Source: Streptomyces triticagri
GTDB taxonomy: Bacteria; Actinomycetota; Actinomycetes; Streptomycetales; Streptomycetaceae
Assembly: GCF_003429565.1 (NCBI RefSeq)
Contig: NZ_QUAK01000064.1
Coordinates: 1-64,000, forward strand
Length of the DNA: 64,000 nucleotides
Direction of reading: 5' to 3'
The notes under the pieces are model-generated. The model ran no database searches, had not been told where the DNA came from, and saw only the letters and a list, made by a program, of their open reading frames with translations. Numbering within the stretch: the first letter of the stretch is position 1; each line of letters opens with the position of its first letter. This document shows, one piece after another, positions 42,029 to 51,929 of this stretch. The translations under genes and the position numbers were made by a program.

Positions 42029-43206
42029 ACGGTCCTCCCCACGACCGGACCCGAGACGGGCGAATCCCCGGACTCCCCCTCCGCACCCGCCCCGGGCAGC
42101 CGGGCAAGAACCGAGAAGCCCCCGCTCGGCCGCGGCCCCGCCTCCAGCGTGCCGCCGAGCTCCGTGACCCGCTCCCGCATCCCGGTCAGACCGGTCCCGG
42201 GCACGAACGGCCGCTCGGGCGCGCCACGCCCGTCGTCCTCGACCCGTACGGTGAGCCCGTCCTCGGTGTGATCGATCACCACGGCGACCTCGGCGGGCGC
42301 CGCATGCCGGGCCGCGTTGGTCAGCGCCTCCTGGACGATGCGATAGACGGCGAGCCCGGTCTCCGGAGGCAGTGCGGGCTCCGGACCCGACACCGTGAGT
42401 TCCACCGCCAGACCGGACGACCGGGCCCGCTCCACCAGATCCTTGACCTGTCCGGGCGACGGCTGTTCGCGCAACACGTCGAGCGTGGACCGCAGTTCAC
42501 GCATCGCCTCGCCGCTCGCCTCCTGGATCGCGAGCAGCGCGGGCGGCACCTCGTCACCGCGCTTGCGCGCCAGATGCACGGCAACTCCCGCCTGCAGCTT
42601 GACGATCGAGATGCTGTGCGTCAGCGAGTCGTGCAACTCCCGTGCGATACGCAGCCGTTCCTCACCGGCCCGGCGCCGCGCCGCCTCCTCGCGGGTCCGC
42701 TCCGCCTCCAGGGCCCGCTGCTCGGTCTGCCGCAGATACGCCTGCCAGTTCTTGTCCGCCACGCCCGTGACCACCGCACACAGGAACCACCCCGCGAGCA
42801 GCAGCGTCCGCCCGGAGTCACCACCGGAGATCGCGGTCGCCGCCAGGAAACCCGCGGCCGCGACCGCCCCGAACGCACGGTGCCCGGCCCGCGCGGCGAC
42901 ATGCACGGCACTCACCACGGGCAGCGCCGCCACGGCTCCCGCCGAGGAGTGCAGCACATAGCCGCCCAGGCAGACCGTCGTCACCGCCAGAACACCCCGC
43001 GGCGCCAGTCCGTAAGCGGCCAGCGCGCCGGAACCGGCCACCACGAGCACGATGTCGAGCGCGTCGGGCCGGGAGGCGGCGGCAAGCACGAGTGCCGCGA
43101 CCGCTCCCGCGACCACCCCCGGCAACACGGCCTTCACCAGCCGCGCACGGAACCGCCCTCGTCCCGACCCGCCAGCGTCTCCCGGCCCACTCCGCACACC
43201 CCGCAT
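42025..43206 (-). CDS. Sensor histidine kinase, NarL/DesK-type (HisKA_3)
   Basis: The 393-aa kinase has an N-terminal membrane part of about five short hydrophobic segments (residues 20-150) with little extracellular sequence, suggesting it senses a membrane or intramembrane signal. Then comes a coiled-coil linker rich in Arg/Glu, the phosphoacceptor helix ELHDSLTHSISIVKLQAGVA (HisKA_3) and the ATPase domain (IVQEALTNAARHA as N box, VEDDGRGA and GTGLTGMRERV). It is coupled to the response regulator gene. Confidence 0.95.
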   Translation of the reverse strand: MRGVRSGPGDAGGSGRGRFRARLVKAVLPGVVAGAVAALVLAAASRPDALDIVLVVAGSGALAAYGLAPRGVLAVTTVCLGGYVLHSSAGAVAALPVVSAVHVAARAGHRAFGAVAAAGFLAATAISGGDSGRTLLLAGWFLCAVVTGVADKNWQAYLRQTEQRALEAERTREEAARRRAGEERLRIARELHDSLTHSISIVKLQAGVAVHLARKRGDEVPPALLAIQEASGEAMRELRSTLDVLREQPSPGQVKDLVERARSSGLAVELTVSGPEPALPPETGLAVYRIVQEALTNAARHAAPAEVAVVIDHTEDGLTVRVEDDGRGAPERPFVPGTGLTGMRERVTELGGTLEAGPRPSGGFSVLARLPGAGAEGESGDSPVSGPVVGRTV

Positions 43207-43263
43207 CCCGGCAGCCTAGGGTCCGCACAGCGGCCCGCACCTCCCCCGCGGGGACGGCTTCCC

Positions 43264-43285
43264 GACTACTTCCCGTGCAGTAGTC
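43264..43285. promoter_or_regulatory. Inverted repeat upstream of the CMD-methyltransferase pair
   Basis: GACTACT, an 8-bp spacer and AGTAGTC form a perfect 7-8-7 inverted repeat in the 216-bp gap between the divergent kinase and CMD genes. It lies about 138 bp before the CMD start and 58 bp before the kinase start. It is a candidate operator for the response regulator or another factor. Confidence 0.45.
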
Positions 43286-43422
43286 GCGGTCCGCTCCGGC
43301 ATCCCCCGCAGCAGCACCGATCGGCTCCTGACGTACGACGACCCGGAGCGGTCCGGCGGGACAGCATCACCGGTGTCGCCGCGGCTCGCGGCGCGTTCCG
43401 AACGAGCACCGGGGAGTTCACC

Positions 43423-44457
43423 GTGTCAGGATCGTTCCGCTTCACTGCACCCACCCCGCCGAAACACGCCACCGGCCGGTCCGCCGAGGTGTACCGGCAG
43501 CTCGCCGACGACTTCGGCACCGACCGCGCCGCCACGTTCACCGTACTGTCCGCCTCGCCCGAACTGCTCGCCTCCGCCTGGGCGTTGGTGCGTGAATCCC
43601 TGCTCGCCGGCCCGGGGACCCGCACCGGAAGGGAGGTCGCCGCCCTCGGTGTCTCGCTTGCGAACCGCTGCCGCTTCTGCATCGACGCGCACACCATGTT
43701 CCTGCACGCCACGGGCGACGCCGACCTGGGCGAGACCATCGCGGCCGGGGGCGTGCCCGGCGACCCCGAGTACGCCCGTCTGCTCGCCTGGGCCAAGGCG
43801 AGCCGCGCCCCGGCAGCCGCCGGGAGAACCGAACTCCCCTTCCCCGCGGACCAGTCACCGGGCTACGTCGGCACGGCCCTCGCCTTCCACTTCATCAACA
43901 GGATCGCCTCCGCTCTACTCACCGAGAGCGTGCTGCCGTGCGACCTGCAGCGGCTCCGGGCGGTGCGGAGCGCGGCCGGCCGATCCTTCCGCCGTGCGGT
44001 ACGTGCCGAACTCGCCCCGGGCGAGAGCCTCGTGCTGCTCCCCGAGGGTGAGCGCGCCGTGCCGCAGTGGGCCGGCGACTCGCCCGTCGGTCCCGCGTAC
44101 GCGGCACTGCGTTCGGTGGCCCTGATGGGCGCAGCGTTCCTCGACGAGGACGAGCAGGCACGGGCGCGCGAGATGCTCTCCGCCTGGGACGGCGCACATC
44201 CCCCTGCGTACTGGCCGGAGTTGCCCGGCCGCGACCGTCCGGCGCTCCGCCTCGTGCTGCTCGCCGCGATCGCCCCGTACCGCATCGAGCAGGAGGACGT
44301 CGACGCCTGGCGGACACCGCAGCACACCGACCACTGCCTGGTCCACCTCGTCGCGTACGGCGCCTGCCTCGCGGTCGAGCGCGCCGAGGCCGCCCTGACC
44401 GCAACCACCGCACGCATGCACACCGTGCGCCCGACCGCCGCCCAGGAGGCACAGTGA
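43423..44457 (+). CDS. Carboxymuconolactone decarboxylase/AhpD-like protein
   Basis: The 344-aa all-helical protein has the AhpD-type redox motif CRFCIDAH (CxxC with a downstream His) near residue 86, typical of alkylhydroperoxidase-like CMD proteins. It is longer than usual (about 190 aa for a single CMD domain); the C-terminal half (FRRAVRAELAPGESLVLLPEG..., LLAAIAPYRIEQEDVDAWR) may be a degenerate second copy. The GTG at 43423 has GGGGAG upstream. Its stop overlaps the methyltransferase start (GTGA), so they act together, possibly in peroxide or small-molecule resistance. Confidence 0.85.
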   Translation: MSGSFRFTAPTPPKHATGRSAEVYRQLADDFGTDRAATFTVLSASPELLASAWALVRESLLAGPGTRTGREVAALGVSLANRCRFCIDAHTMFLHATGDADLGETIAAGGVPGDPEYARLLAWAKASRAPAAAGRTELPFPADQSPGYVGTALAFHFINRIASALLTESVLPCDLQRLRAVRSAAGRSFRRAVRAELAPGESLVLLPEGERAVPQWAGDSPVGPAYAALRSVALMGAAFLDEDEQARAREMLSAWDGAHPPAYWPELPGRDRPALRLVLLAAIAPYRIEQEDVDAWRTPQHTDHCLVHLVAYGACLAVERAEAALTATTARMHTVRPTAAQEAQ

Positions 44458-45308
44458 CCACCCGTACAGCACAGGCCAACTCCGCCCAGTCCGCGGTCTG
44501 GAACGGCCCGGTCGGCCGCCACTGGGCCGAGCACCACGCCCGGTACGACGCGATGCTGGCCGGCGCGAACGACGCCCTGTTCCAGGCCGCGGCCGTCACC
44601 GACGGCGACCGGGTCCTGGACATCGGCTGCGGTGCCGGCGCCACCACGCGCGAGGCGGCCCGCCGCACCCCGAACGGGCATGCGGTCGGCGTCGACATCT
44701 CGGCTCCCCTCCTCGCCCGTGCCCGCACGGCCACCGACGAGGCGAGCATGCGGAACGTGTCGTACGAGCTCGCCGACGCGCAGACGCACCCGTTCCCCAA
44801 GGCCCGCTACGACGTGGCGGTGAGCCGGGGCGGGGTGATGTTCTTCGCCGACCACCGGGCCGCGTTCGGCAATGTGGCGCACGGGCTCCGACCGGGCGGA
44901 CGGCTCGCGTTCATCTGCCCGCAGACGCCCGGTCCGGACAGTGCGGAGGCGCGGGTGATGTCCCTCTTCCAGAGCCTGCTGCACGACGCGACGGGTCCCT
45001 CGGATCCCACGCGGGGCGAGGACGCGGCGGACGCACGTGCCGCGATGGCGTCACTGTCCGACCCCGCGGCCGTACGCGGCGCACTCGCCGACTACGCCTC
45101 CGTGCGCATCACCGGAGTCCGCATCGTGAGCCACTGGGGCAAGGACCCCGCCGCGGCCGTCGACTTCCTCCTGTCCCAGGGCCCCGGGCATGCGGTCCCC
45201 CAGGCGGCCCGAGCCCGCCTCGCCCGGCCCTTCGAGCCGTATACGACCCCGGACGGCGTCCGCATCCCGGCCTCGGTGTGGCTGGTCACGGCGGTACGGC
45301 CGCACTAG
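44454..45308 (+). CDS. SAM-dependent methyltransferase, class I
   Basis: The 284-aa protein has motif I VLDIGCGAGATTREAARR (about residues 50-67), motif II VGVDISAPLLARA and VMFFADHRAAFGNVAHGLRPGGRLAFICPQ (motif III/IV). It belongs to the UbiE/SmtA-like small-molecule methyltransferases; the substrate is unknown. The GTG start overlaps the CMD stop and has AGGAGG upstream, so translation is coupled. Confidence 0.92.
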   Translation: MTTRTAQANSAQSAVWNGPVGRHWAEHHARYDAMLAGANDALFQAAAVTDGDRVLDIGCGAGATTREAARRTPNGHAVGVDISAPLLARARTATDEASMRNVSYELADAQTHPFPKARYDVAVSRGGVMFFADHRAAFGNVAHGLRPGGRLAFICPQTPGPDSAEARVMSLFQSLLHDATGPSDPTRGEDAADARAAMASLSDPAAVRGALADYASVRITGVRIVSHWGKDPAAAVDFLLSQGPGHAVPQAARARLARPFEPYTTPDGVRIPASVWLVTAVRPH

Positions 45309-45437
45309 CCCTGACCAGGGGAGATCCGGCGGGCGCGGGATGCCTCACCGTGCCTGCCGATCAGGTGCCGGAACGGCCTCGCGCGGGACCCTGTCTCCGG
45401 ACCCGCCGAAGCTGTACAGTCCTTCCACCTCGACAAG

Positions 45438-45453
45438 ATCTACGCGAGTAACT
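45438..45453. promoter_or_regulatory. Imperfect relative of the ureide-operon palindrome, upstream of the NCS1 gene
   Basis: ATCTACGCGAGTAACT shares the half-site TCTACG and the GTA of the perfect palindrome at 51755-51770, in the same relative spacing. It lies 39 bp upstream of the NCS1 permease ATG, downstream of a TACAGT -10-like hexamer (45415-45420). It could bind the same regulator weakly. Confidence 0.3.
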
Positions 45454-45491
45454 CCCCGGTCAACTCCTGCTGAGGCAAGGGAGCTTCGCCG

Positions 45492-47045
<1,554 letters not shown>

Positions 47046-47060
47046 ACCGCGGCGCCGACG

Positions 47061-48059
47061 TCACCCCAGAGCGGGGATGACCTCGGCGCCGTAGGTGTCG
47101 ATCACCGACTCGCGCGCGTCGTGCATGGCGTACACGGCGAACTGGTCCACGCCCAACTCCCGTAGCCGGCGCAGCCGTTCGACATGCGCGGAGACCGGTC
47201 CGAGCAGACAGAAGCGGTCCACGATCTCGTCGGGCACGAAGGCCGTGTCCGGGTTCCCGGCCCTCCCGTGGTGGCTGTAGTCGTACCCCTCACGCGCCTT
47301 GATGTAGTCGGTCAGGGCGTCGGGGACGAGGCCGGAGTGTTCGCCGTAGCGCTTCACCAGGTCGGCCACGTGGTTGCCGACCATGCCGCCGAACCAGCGG
47401 CACTGTTCGCGTGCGTGCGCGAGGTCGTCGCCGACGTAGGCGGGCGCGGCGACGCAGATCTTGACGTCCGCGGGGTCGCGCCCGGCGTCCGCGGCGGCCT
47501 GCCGTACAGCCTTGATCATCCACTCGGTGAGGAACGGGTCCGCGAGCTGCAGGATGAATCCGTCGGCCCGCTGCCCGGCCAGGGCGAGCGCCTTGGGCCC
47601 GTACGCCGCCATCCACACCGGAAGGCGCCCGTCGCGCACCCAGGGCAGCCGCAGCGCCTGCCCGTCGACGTCGGCCTCGCGGCCCTCGGCGAGGTCACGG
47701 ATGACGTCGATGGCCTCGCCGAGCCGGGCGAGGGTGTTGGGCTTGCGGCCGGCCACCCGCATCGCCGAGTCGCCGCGTCCGATGCCGCAGACGGTGCGGT
47801 TGCCGTACATCTCGTTGAGGGTGGCGAAGGTGGATGCGGTCACCTCCCAGGTCCTGGTGCCCGGATTGGTGACCATCGGGCCGACGATCAGGCGTGAGGT
47901 GTGCTCGAGGACGCGGCTGTAGATGACGAACGGCTCCTGCCACAGGACGGCCGAGTCGAAGGTCCAGCCGTAGCGGAAGCCGTTGCGTTCGGCGCGGCGC
48001 ATCAGGCCGACGACGGCGGACCCGGGCGGGTCGGTCTGCAGCACGAGTCCGAAATCCAT
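47061..48059 (-). CDS. LLM-class oxidoreductase, F420-dependent type (resembles TIGR03842)
   Basis: The 332-aa luciferase-like TIM-barrel enzyme starts MDFGLVLQTDPPGSAVVGLMRRAERNGFRYGWTFDSAVLWQEPFVIYSRVLEHT and contains GIGRGDSAMRVAGRKPNTLARLGEAI, as in F420-dependent LLM oxidoreductases. From memory this subgroup (TIGR03842) recurs beside hydantoinase and NCS1 genes. As the last gene of the carbon-nitrogen hydrolase/aminotransferase/dihydropyrimidinase operon, it probably acts on the cyclic ureide or pyrimidine, possibly in place of dihydropyrimidine dehydrogenase. Confidence 0.88.
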   Translation of the reverse strand: MDFGLVLQTDPPGSAVVGLMRRAERNGFRYGWTFDSAVLWQEPFVIYSRVLEHTSRLIVGPMVTNPGTRTWEVTASTFATLNEMYGNRTVCGIGRGDSAMRVAGRKPNTLARLGEAIDVIRDLAEGREADVDGQALRLPWVRDGRLPVWMAAYGPKALALAGQRADGFILQLADPFLTEWMIKAVRQAAADAGRDPADVKICVAAPAYVGDDLAHAREQCRWFGGMVGNHVADLVKRYGEHSGLVPDALTDYIKAREGYDYSHHGRAGNPDTAFVPDEIVDRFCLLGPVSAHVERLRRLRELGVDQFAVYAMHDARESVIDTYGAEVIPALG

Positions 48060-48131
48060 GGCCGGAGCCTCCTGGTTCAGATGCGGTGGGACGGTACGGA
48101 GGGGCTGGCACCCCGGTGGATCAGGGAGCGG

Positions 48132-49526
48132 TCAGCCGACGTACTGGCTGATGCCGCGCGGGACGTATGCACCGTGCCCTGCGCGTCCGGTGAACTCCCG
48201 CTGGTCGATGACGAGTTCACCGCGGGAAAGGACCGTCTCCACCCGTCCGGTGATGCGCTTGCCCTCGTACGGCGAGTAGTCGACGTTCATGTGGTGGGTC
48301 TCGGCCGACAGGGTCTGCTGGGCGTTCGGGTCGTAGATGACGATGTCCGCGTCGGCGCCGGGCGCGATGGTGCCCTTCTGGCCGTAGAGTCCGAACATCC
48401 GGGCCGGTGCCGCGCAGGCGATCTCGATCCAGCGCCGGCGGGTGATGTGCCCGTCCACGACGGCCTGGTGCAGGAGGTCCATGCGGTTCTCGACGCCGGG
48501 CATGCCGTTGGGGATCTTCGAGAAGTCGCCGCGGCCGAGCTCCTTCTGGCCGACGAAGCAGAACGGGCAGTGGTCGGTGGACACCACCTGGAGGTCGTTG
48601 GTGCGCAGTCCGCGCCAGAGGAAATCCTGATGTTCCTTGGGGCGCAGGGGAGTCGAGCAGACGTATTTGGCACCTTCGAAGTCCGGCTCGGCCAGATTGT
48701 CGGTGGAGAGGAAGAGGTACTGGGGACAGGTCTCGCCGAAGACCGGCAGCCCCTCGTCGCGGGCCCGGGCCAGCTCGGCCACCGCCTCACGGGCCGAGAC
48801 ATGCACGACGTACACGGGGGCGCCGGCGACCTGGGCGAGCTTGATGACCCGGTGGGTGGCCTCGGCCTCGAGCAGCGCCTTGCGCACCTCGCCGTGGTAG
48901 CGGGGGTCCGACTCGCCGCGGGACAGGGCCTGTTGGACGAGTACGTCGATGGCGATGCCGTTCTCGGCGTGGGTCATGATCAGCCCGCCGTTGCCGGCGG
49001 CCTGCTGCATGGCGCGCAGGATCTGACCGTCGTCGCTGTAGAAGACGTCGGGGTACGCGGTGAACAGCTTGAACGAGCTGATGCCCTCCTCGACGAGCAG
49101 GTCCATCTCCTTGAGGGACCCGTCGTTGACGTCGGAGAGGATCATGTGGAAGCCGTAGTCGATGGCGCACTGCCCGTCGGCCTTGGCGTGCCAGGCGTCC
49201 AGGCCCTCGCGCAGGGCACGGCCCTTGGTCTGGATGGCGAAGTCGACGATCGTGGTGGTGCCGCCCCAGGCGGCGGCCCGGGTGCCGGTCTCGAAGGTGT
49301 CGGAGGCGTAGGTGCCGCCGAACGGCATCTGCATATGGGTGTGGGCGTCCACACCGCCCGGGATCACGTACTTGTGGGTGGCGTCGACGACCCGGTCGGC
49401 CGACCAGTCCTGGCTGCCGTGCGCGGCCAGCGCGGCGATCCTGCCGTCCTCCACCAGGACATCGGCGTGGGTCTCGTCGGCGGCGGTGACGACCAGTCCG
49501 CCGCGGATCAGGGTGCGGGTGCTCAT
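48132..49526 (-). CDS. hydA: Dihydropyrimidinase/D-hydantoinase
   Basis: The 464-aa binuclear zinc amidohydrolase has H62-x-H64 (GGVDAHTHMQMPFGG), the carboxylated Lys K153 (GISSFKLFTAY), VHVSAREAV with a metal His, and a TDHCPF Asp region. It opens 5,6-dihydrouracil or dihydrothymine to N-carbamoyl-beta-alanine, and also hydantoins. Downstream of it lies the LLM oxidoreductase (72 bp), upstream the aminotransferase. The length matches the family (460-480 aa). Confidence 0.95.
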   Translation of the reverse strand: MSTRTLIRGGLVVTAADETHADVLVEDGRIAALAAHGSQDWSADRVVDATHKYVIPGGVDAHTHMQMPFGGTYASDTFETGTRAAAWGGTTTIVDFAIQTKGRALREGLDAWHAKADGQCAIDYGFHMILSDVNDGSLKEMDLLVEEGISSFKLFTAYPDVFYSDDGQILRAMQQAAGNGGLIMTHAENGIAIDVLVQQALSRGESDPRYHGEVRKALLEAEATHRVIKLAQVAGAPVYVVHVSAREAVAELARARDEGLPVFGETCPQYLFLSTDNLAEPDFEGAKYVCSTPLRPKEHQDFLWRGLRTNDLQVVSTDHCPFCFVGQKELGRGDFSKIPNGMPGVENRMDLLHQAVVDGHITRRRWIEIACAAPARMFGLYGQKGTIAPGADADIVIYDPNAQQTLSAETHHMNVDYSPYEGKRITGRVETVLSRGELVIDQREFTGRAGHGAYVPRGISQYVG

Positions 49527-49599
49527 GGGTCCCCCTGGAGTGGGATGAACGGGACGGGTACGGGCTGCCGGTCGGCGGCGAACGGGAGGAGCGCGTGAA

Positions 49600-50883
49600 C
49601 TACAGGGTGCGCAGGGCCCGTTCGAGGACGGACGCGCCCTCCTCCGCTTCCGCCACGGTGAGCGAGAGCGGTGGCGCGATGCGCAGGACGCTGCTGTCGT
49701 GGCCGCCGCCCTTGCCGATGAGCAGCCCGCCCTCGCGGGTCGACTCCAGTACGGCGGAGGCGAGTTCGGGAGCTGCGCGTCCCGTGCTGGGGTCGGCGAG
49801 TTCCACGCCGATCATCAGGCCGCGCCCGCGCACCTCGCGTACGTGGTCGAGGCCGGCGCCGATCGCCCGCAGCCGCTCCAGGAGCAGTCCGCCGACTCGA
49901 CGTGCGTTGCCCTGCAGATCGTGCTCGAGGAGGTACGAGAGGTTGGCGACGCCGGCGGCCATGGTGACCGGTGAACCGCCGAACGTGGAGATGGAGTTGG
50001 CGTCCAGGCAGTTCATGACCTCGGCGCGGGCGACGACGCCGCCGATGGACATGCCGTTGCCGATGCCCTTGGCGAAGGTCAGCATGTCCGGCGGCCCGGC
50101 GGCGGCGTGCGCCTGCCAGCCCCAGAAGTGGTCGCCGGTCCGGCCCCAGCCGGTCTGCACCTCGTCGCTGATCCACAGGATGCCGTGGGCGTCGAGGACT
50201 TCGCGGAACGCGGCGTACAGCCCGTCCGGCGGGGAGGTGAACCCGCCGACGCCCTGCACCGGTTCGGCGATCAGGGCGGCCACTCCCCCGCGGGTCTGGC
50301 CGAGGATGTCCTCCAGGTCGGCGACGCAGGCGGCGATGAACTCGCCGTCACTCAGGTGCGCGAAGGGTCCGCGGCCGCGGACGCCCCCGTGCACGTACAG
50401 CGTCTGCAGCGGGGACAGGCTGGTCGGGGACCAGCTCTTGTTGCCGGTGATGGAGACCGCGGAGAAGGAGCGGCCGTGGTAGCTGTTGCGCATCGCCAGG
50501 ATCTGATTCGACCGGCGGTAGGTGGTGGCGAGCAGCAGGGCCGCGTCATTGGCCTCGGTGCCGGAGGTGGTGAAGAAGACGCGCGCGTCGGGGATCCCGG
50601 ACAACGCGGCGATGCGCTCGGCCAGTTCGACCATCGGCCGGTCGAGATAGAGGGTCGAGGAGTGGATGATCCGGCCGGCCTGCTCGGCGACTGCCTTGGT
50701 GACCTCGGGCAGGGCGTGCGCCGTCATCGTGGTGAGGATGCCGCCGAAGAAGTCCAGGTAGCGGTTGCCGTCCGCGTCCCAGACGTGCCGGCCCTCGCCG
50801 TGCGTGATCTCCAGCGGCTGCGCGTAGTAGAGGGCGAGCCAGTCGGGCAGTACGGCGCGGTGACGCTGGTGGAGGGTGGTCAC
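49600..50883 (-). CDS. Class III aminotransferase (beta-alanine/AGXT2-like)
   Basis: This 427-aa PLP enzyme of fold type I has FTTSGTEANDAALLLATTYRRSNQILAMRNSYHGRSFSAVSITG, the PLP Asp in WISDEVQTGWGRTGDHFWGWQ (D240) and the PLP lysine K272 (TFAKGIGNGMSIGGVV). It resembles alanine:glyoxylate (AGXT2) and beta-alanine:pyruvate transaminases. In this operon it would deaminate the beta-alanine released by the hydrolase to malonic semialdehyde. GTG 50883 overlaps the preceding stop (GTGA). Confidence 0.94.
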   Translation of the reverse strand: MTTLHQRHRAVLPDWLALYYAQPLEITHGEGRHVWDADGNRYLDFFGGILTTMTAHALPEVTKAVAEQAGRIIHSSTLYLDRPMVELAERIAALSGIPDARVFFTTSGTEANDAALLLATTYRRSNQILAMRNSYHGRSFSAVSITGNKSWSPTSLSPLQTLYVHGGVRGRGPFAHLSDGEFIAACVADLEDILGQTRGGVAALIAEPVQGVGGFTSPPDGLYAAFREVLDAHGILWISDEVQTGWGRTGDHFWGWQAHAAAGPPDMLTFAKGIGNGMSIGGVVARAEVMNCLDANSISTFGGSPVTMAAGVANLSYLLEHDLQGNARRVGGLLLERLRAIGAGLDHVREVRGRGLMIGVELADPSTGRAAPELASAVLESTREGGLLIGKGGGHDSSVLRIAPPLSLTVAEAEEGASVLERALRTL

Positions 50884-51722
50884 GGCTGCACCAGTCCTTC
50901 GTACGCGTCGGGGCGGCGGTCGCGGTAGAACGCCCATTGGTGGCGGACCTCGTCGATCAGGTCGAAGTCGAGGTCGCGGACGAGGAGTTCCTCGGTCTTG
51001 TCGCTCGCCGTCTCGCCGACGAACTGGCCGCGCGGGTCGACGAAGTAGCTGGTGCCGTAGAAGTCGTTGTCCCCGTACTCCTCCTGGCCGACGCGGTTGA
51101 TGGCGGCGATGAAGTACTCGTTGGCGACGGCGGCCGCGGGCTGTTCGAGCTGCCAGAGGTACGCGGAGAGGCCGCGCGAGGTGGCGGACGGGTTGTACAC
51201 CAACTGGGCACCCTCCAGGCCGAGTTGCCGCCATCCCTCCGGGAAGTGCCGGTCGTAGCAGATGTATACGCCGACCCGGCCGACCGCGGTGTCGAAGACG
51301 GGCCAGCCGAGGTTCCCCGGCTTGAAGTAGTACTTCTCCCAGAAGCCCTTGACCTGCGGGATGTGGTGCTTGCGGTACTTGCCGAGGTACGTGCCGTCGG
51401 CGTCGATCACGGCCGCGGTGTTGAAGTAGAAGCCGGACTGCTCGACCTCGAAGACGGGCACGACGATCACCATGCCGGTCTCGCGGGCGAGTTCCCGCAT
51501 CCGCTGGACGGTGGGACCGTCCGGCACGGGCTCGGCCCAGCGGTAGTGCTCCTCGTCCTGTACCTGGCAGAAGTAGGGGGCGTTGAAGACCTCCTGGAAG
51601 CCGATCACCTTGGCACCCTGCCGCGCGGCCTCTCTGGCGTGTTCCTCATGCTTGGCGATCATGGATTCGGTGTCGCCGGTCCAGGTCGCCTGAACCAGTG
51701 CGGCACGTACGACATTGGCCAT
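50880..51722 (-). CDS. Nitrilase-superfamily carbon-nitrogen hydrolase, beta-ureidopropionase-like
   Basis: The 280-aa enzyme has the nitrilase triad E44 (GFQEVFNAPYF), K118 (GKYRKHHIPQ) and C155 (VGVYICYDRHFPEGWR). The FNAPYF and HHIPQ stretches are shared with N-carbamoylputrescine amidohydrolases and beta-ureidopropionases. In context it hydrolyses N-carbamoyl-beta-alanine to beta-alanine, CO2 and ammonia. It is the first gene of the operon, with GAAGGAG upstream of ATG 51722, and overlaps the aminotransferase start. Confidence 0.94.
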   Translation of the reverse strand: MANVVRAALVQATWTGDTESMIAKHEEHAREAARQGAKVIGFQEVFNAPYFCQVQDEEHYRWAEPVPDGPTVQRMRELARETGMVIVVPVFEVEQSGFYFNTAAVIDADGTYLGKYRKHHIPQVKGFWEKYYFKPGNLGWPVFDTAVGRVGVYICYDRHFPEGWRQLGLEGAQLVYNPSATSRGLSAYLWQLEQPAAAVANEYFIAAINRVGQEEYGDNDFYGTSYFVDPRGQFVGETASDKTEELLVRDLDFDLIDEVRHQWAFYRDRRPDAYEGLVQP

Positions 51723-51754
51723 GAGCTGCTCCTTCGCCGAGACGTCGGTCCGCC

Positions 51755-51770
51755 CTCTACGCCCGTAGAG
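51755..51770. promoter_or_regulatory. Perfect palindromic operator in the ureide-operon leader
   Basis: CTCTACG-CC-CGTAGAG is a perfect 7-2-7 inverted repeat. It lies just downstream of the predicted start point of the promoter at 51788-51816 and 33 bp before the hydrolase ATG (51722), an ideal position for repression. Confidence 0.65.
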
Positions 51771-51787
51771 CCCGGGGCTGAGCGTCG

Positions 51788-51816
51788 AACGTAAGCCCCG
51801 TCACAGTCCGGGGCAA
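51788..51816 (-). promoter_or_regulatory. Promoter of the ureide/pyrimidine degradation operon
   Basis: On the minus strand, TTGCCC (51816-51811), a 17-bp spacer and TACGTT (51793-51788). TACGTT fits the TANNNT -10 pattern and is the same -10 hexamer as in the ccr promoter candidate. The start point should be near 51781. Confidence 0.6.
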
Positions 51817-51929
51817 GACCATCGTCGTGAACCCGGGGAGTCGATCATGTTTCGCACCCGACCGGGCGATACCGGACGTCCCGCCCCGGCGGCCTCGTAG
51901 CACCCCGCCGGGGCCTTCCCCGTCCCTGG

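Noticed and set aside
42268..43422. Plus-strand extension of the CMD-protein frame
   Set aside because: Antisense to the histidine kinase, with Arg/His-rich translation; the CMD domain and a GGGGAG ribosome-binding site support GTG 43423.
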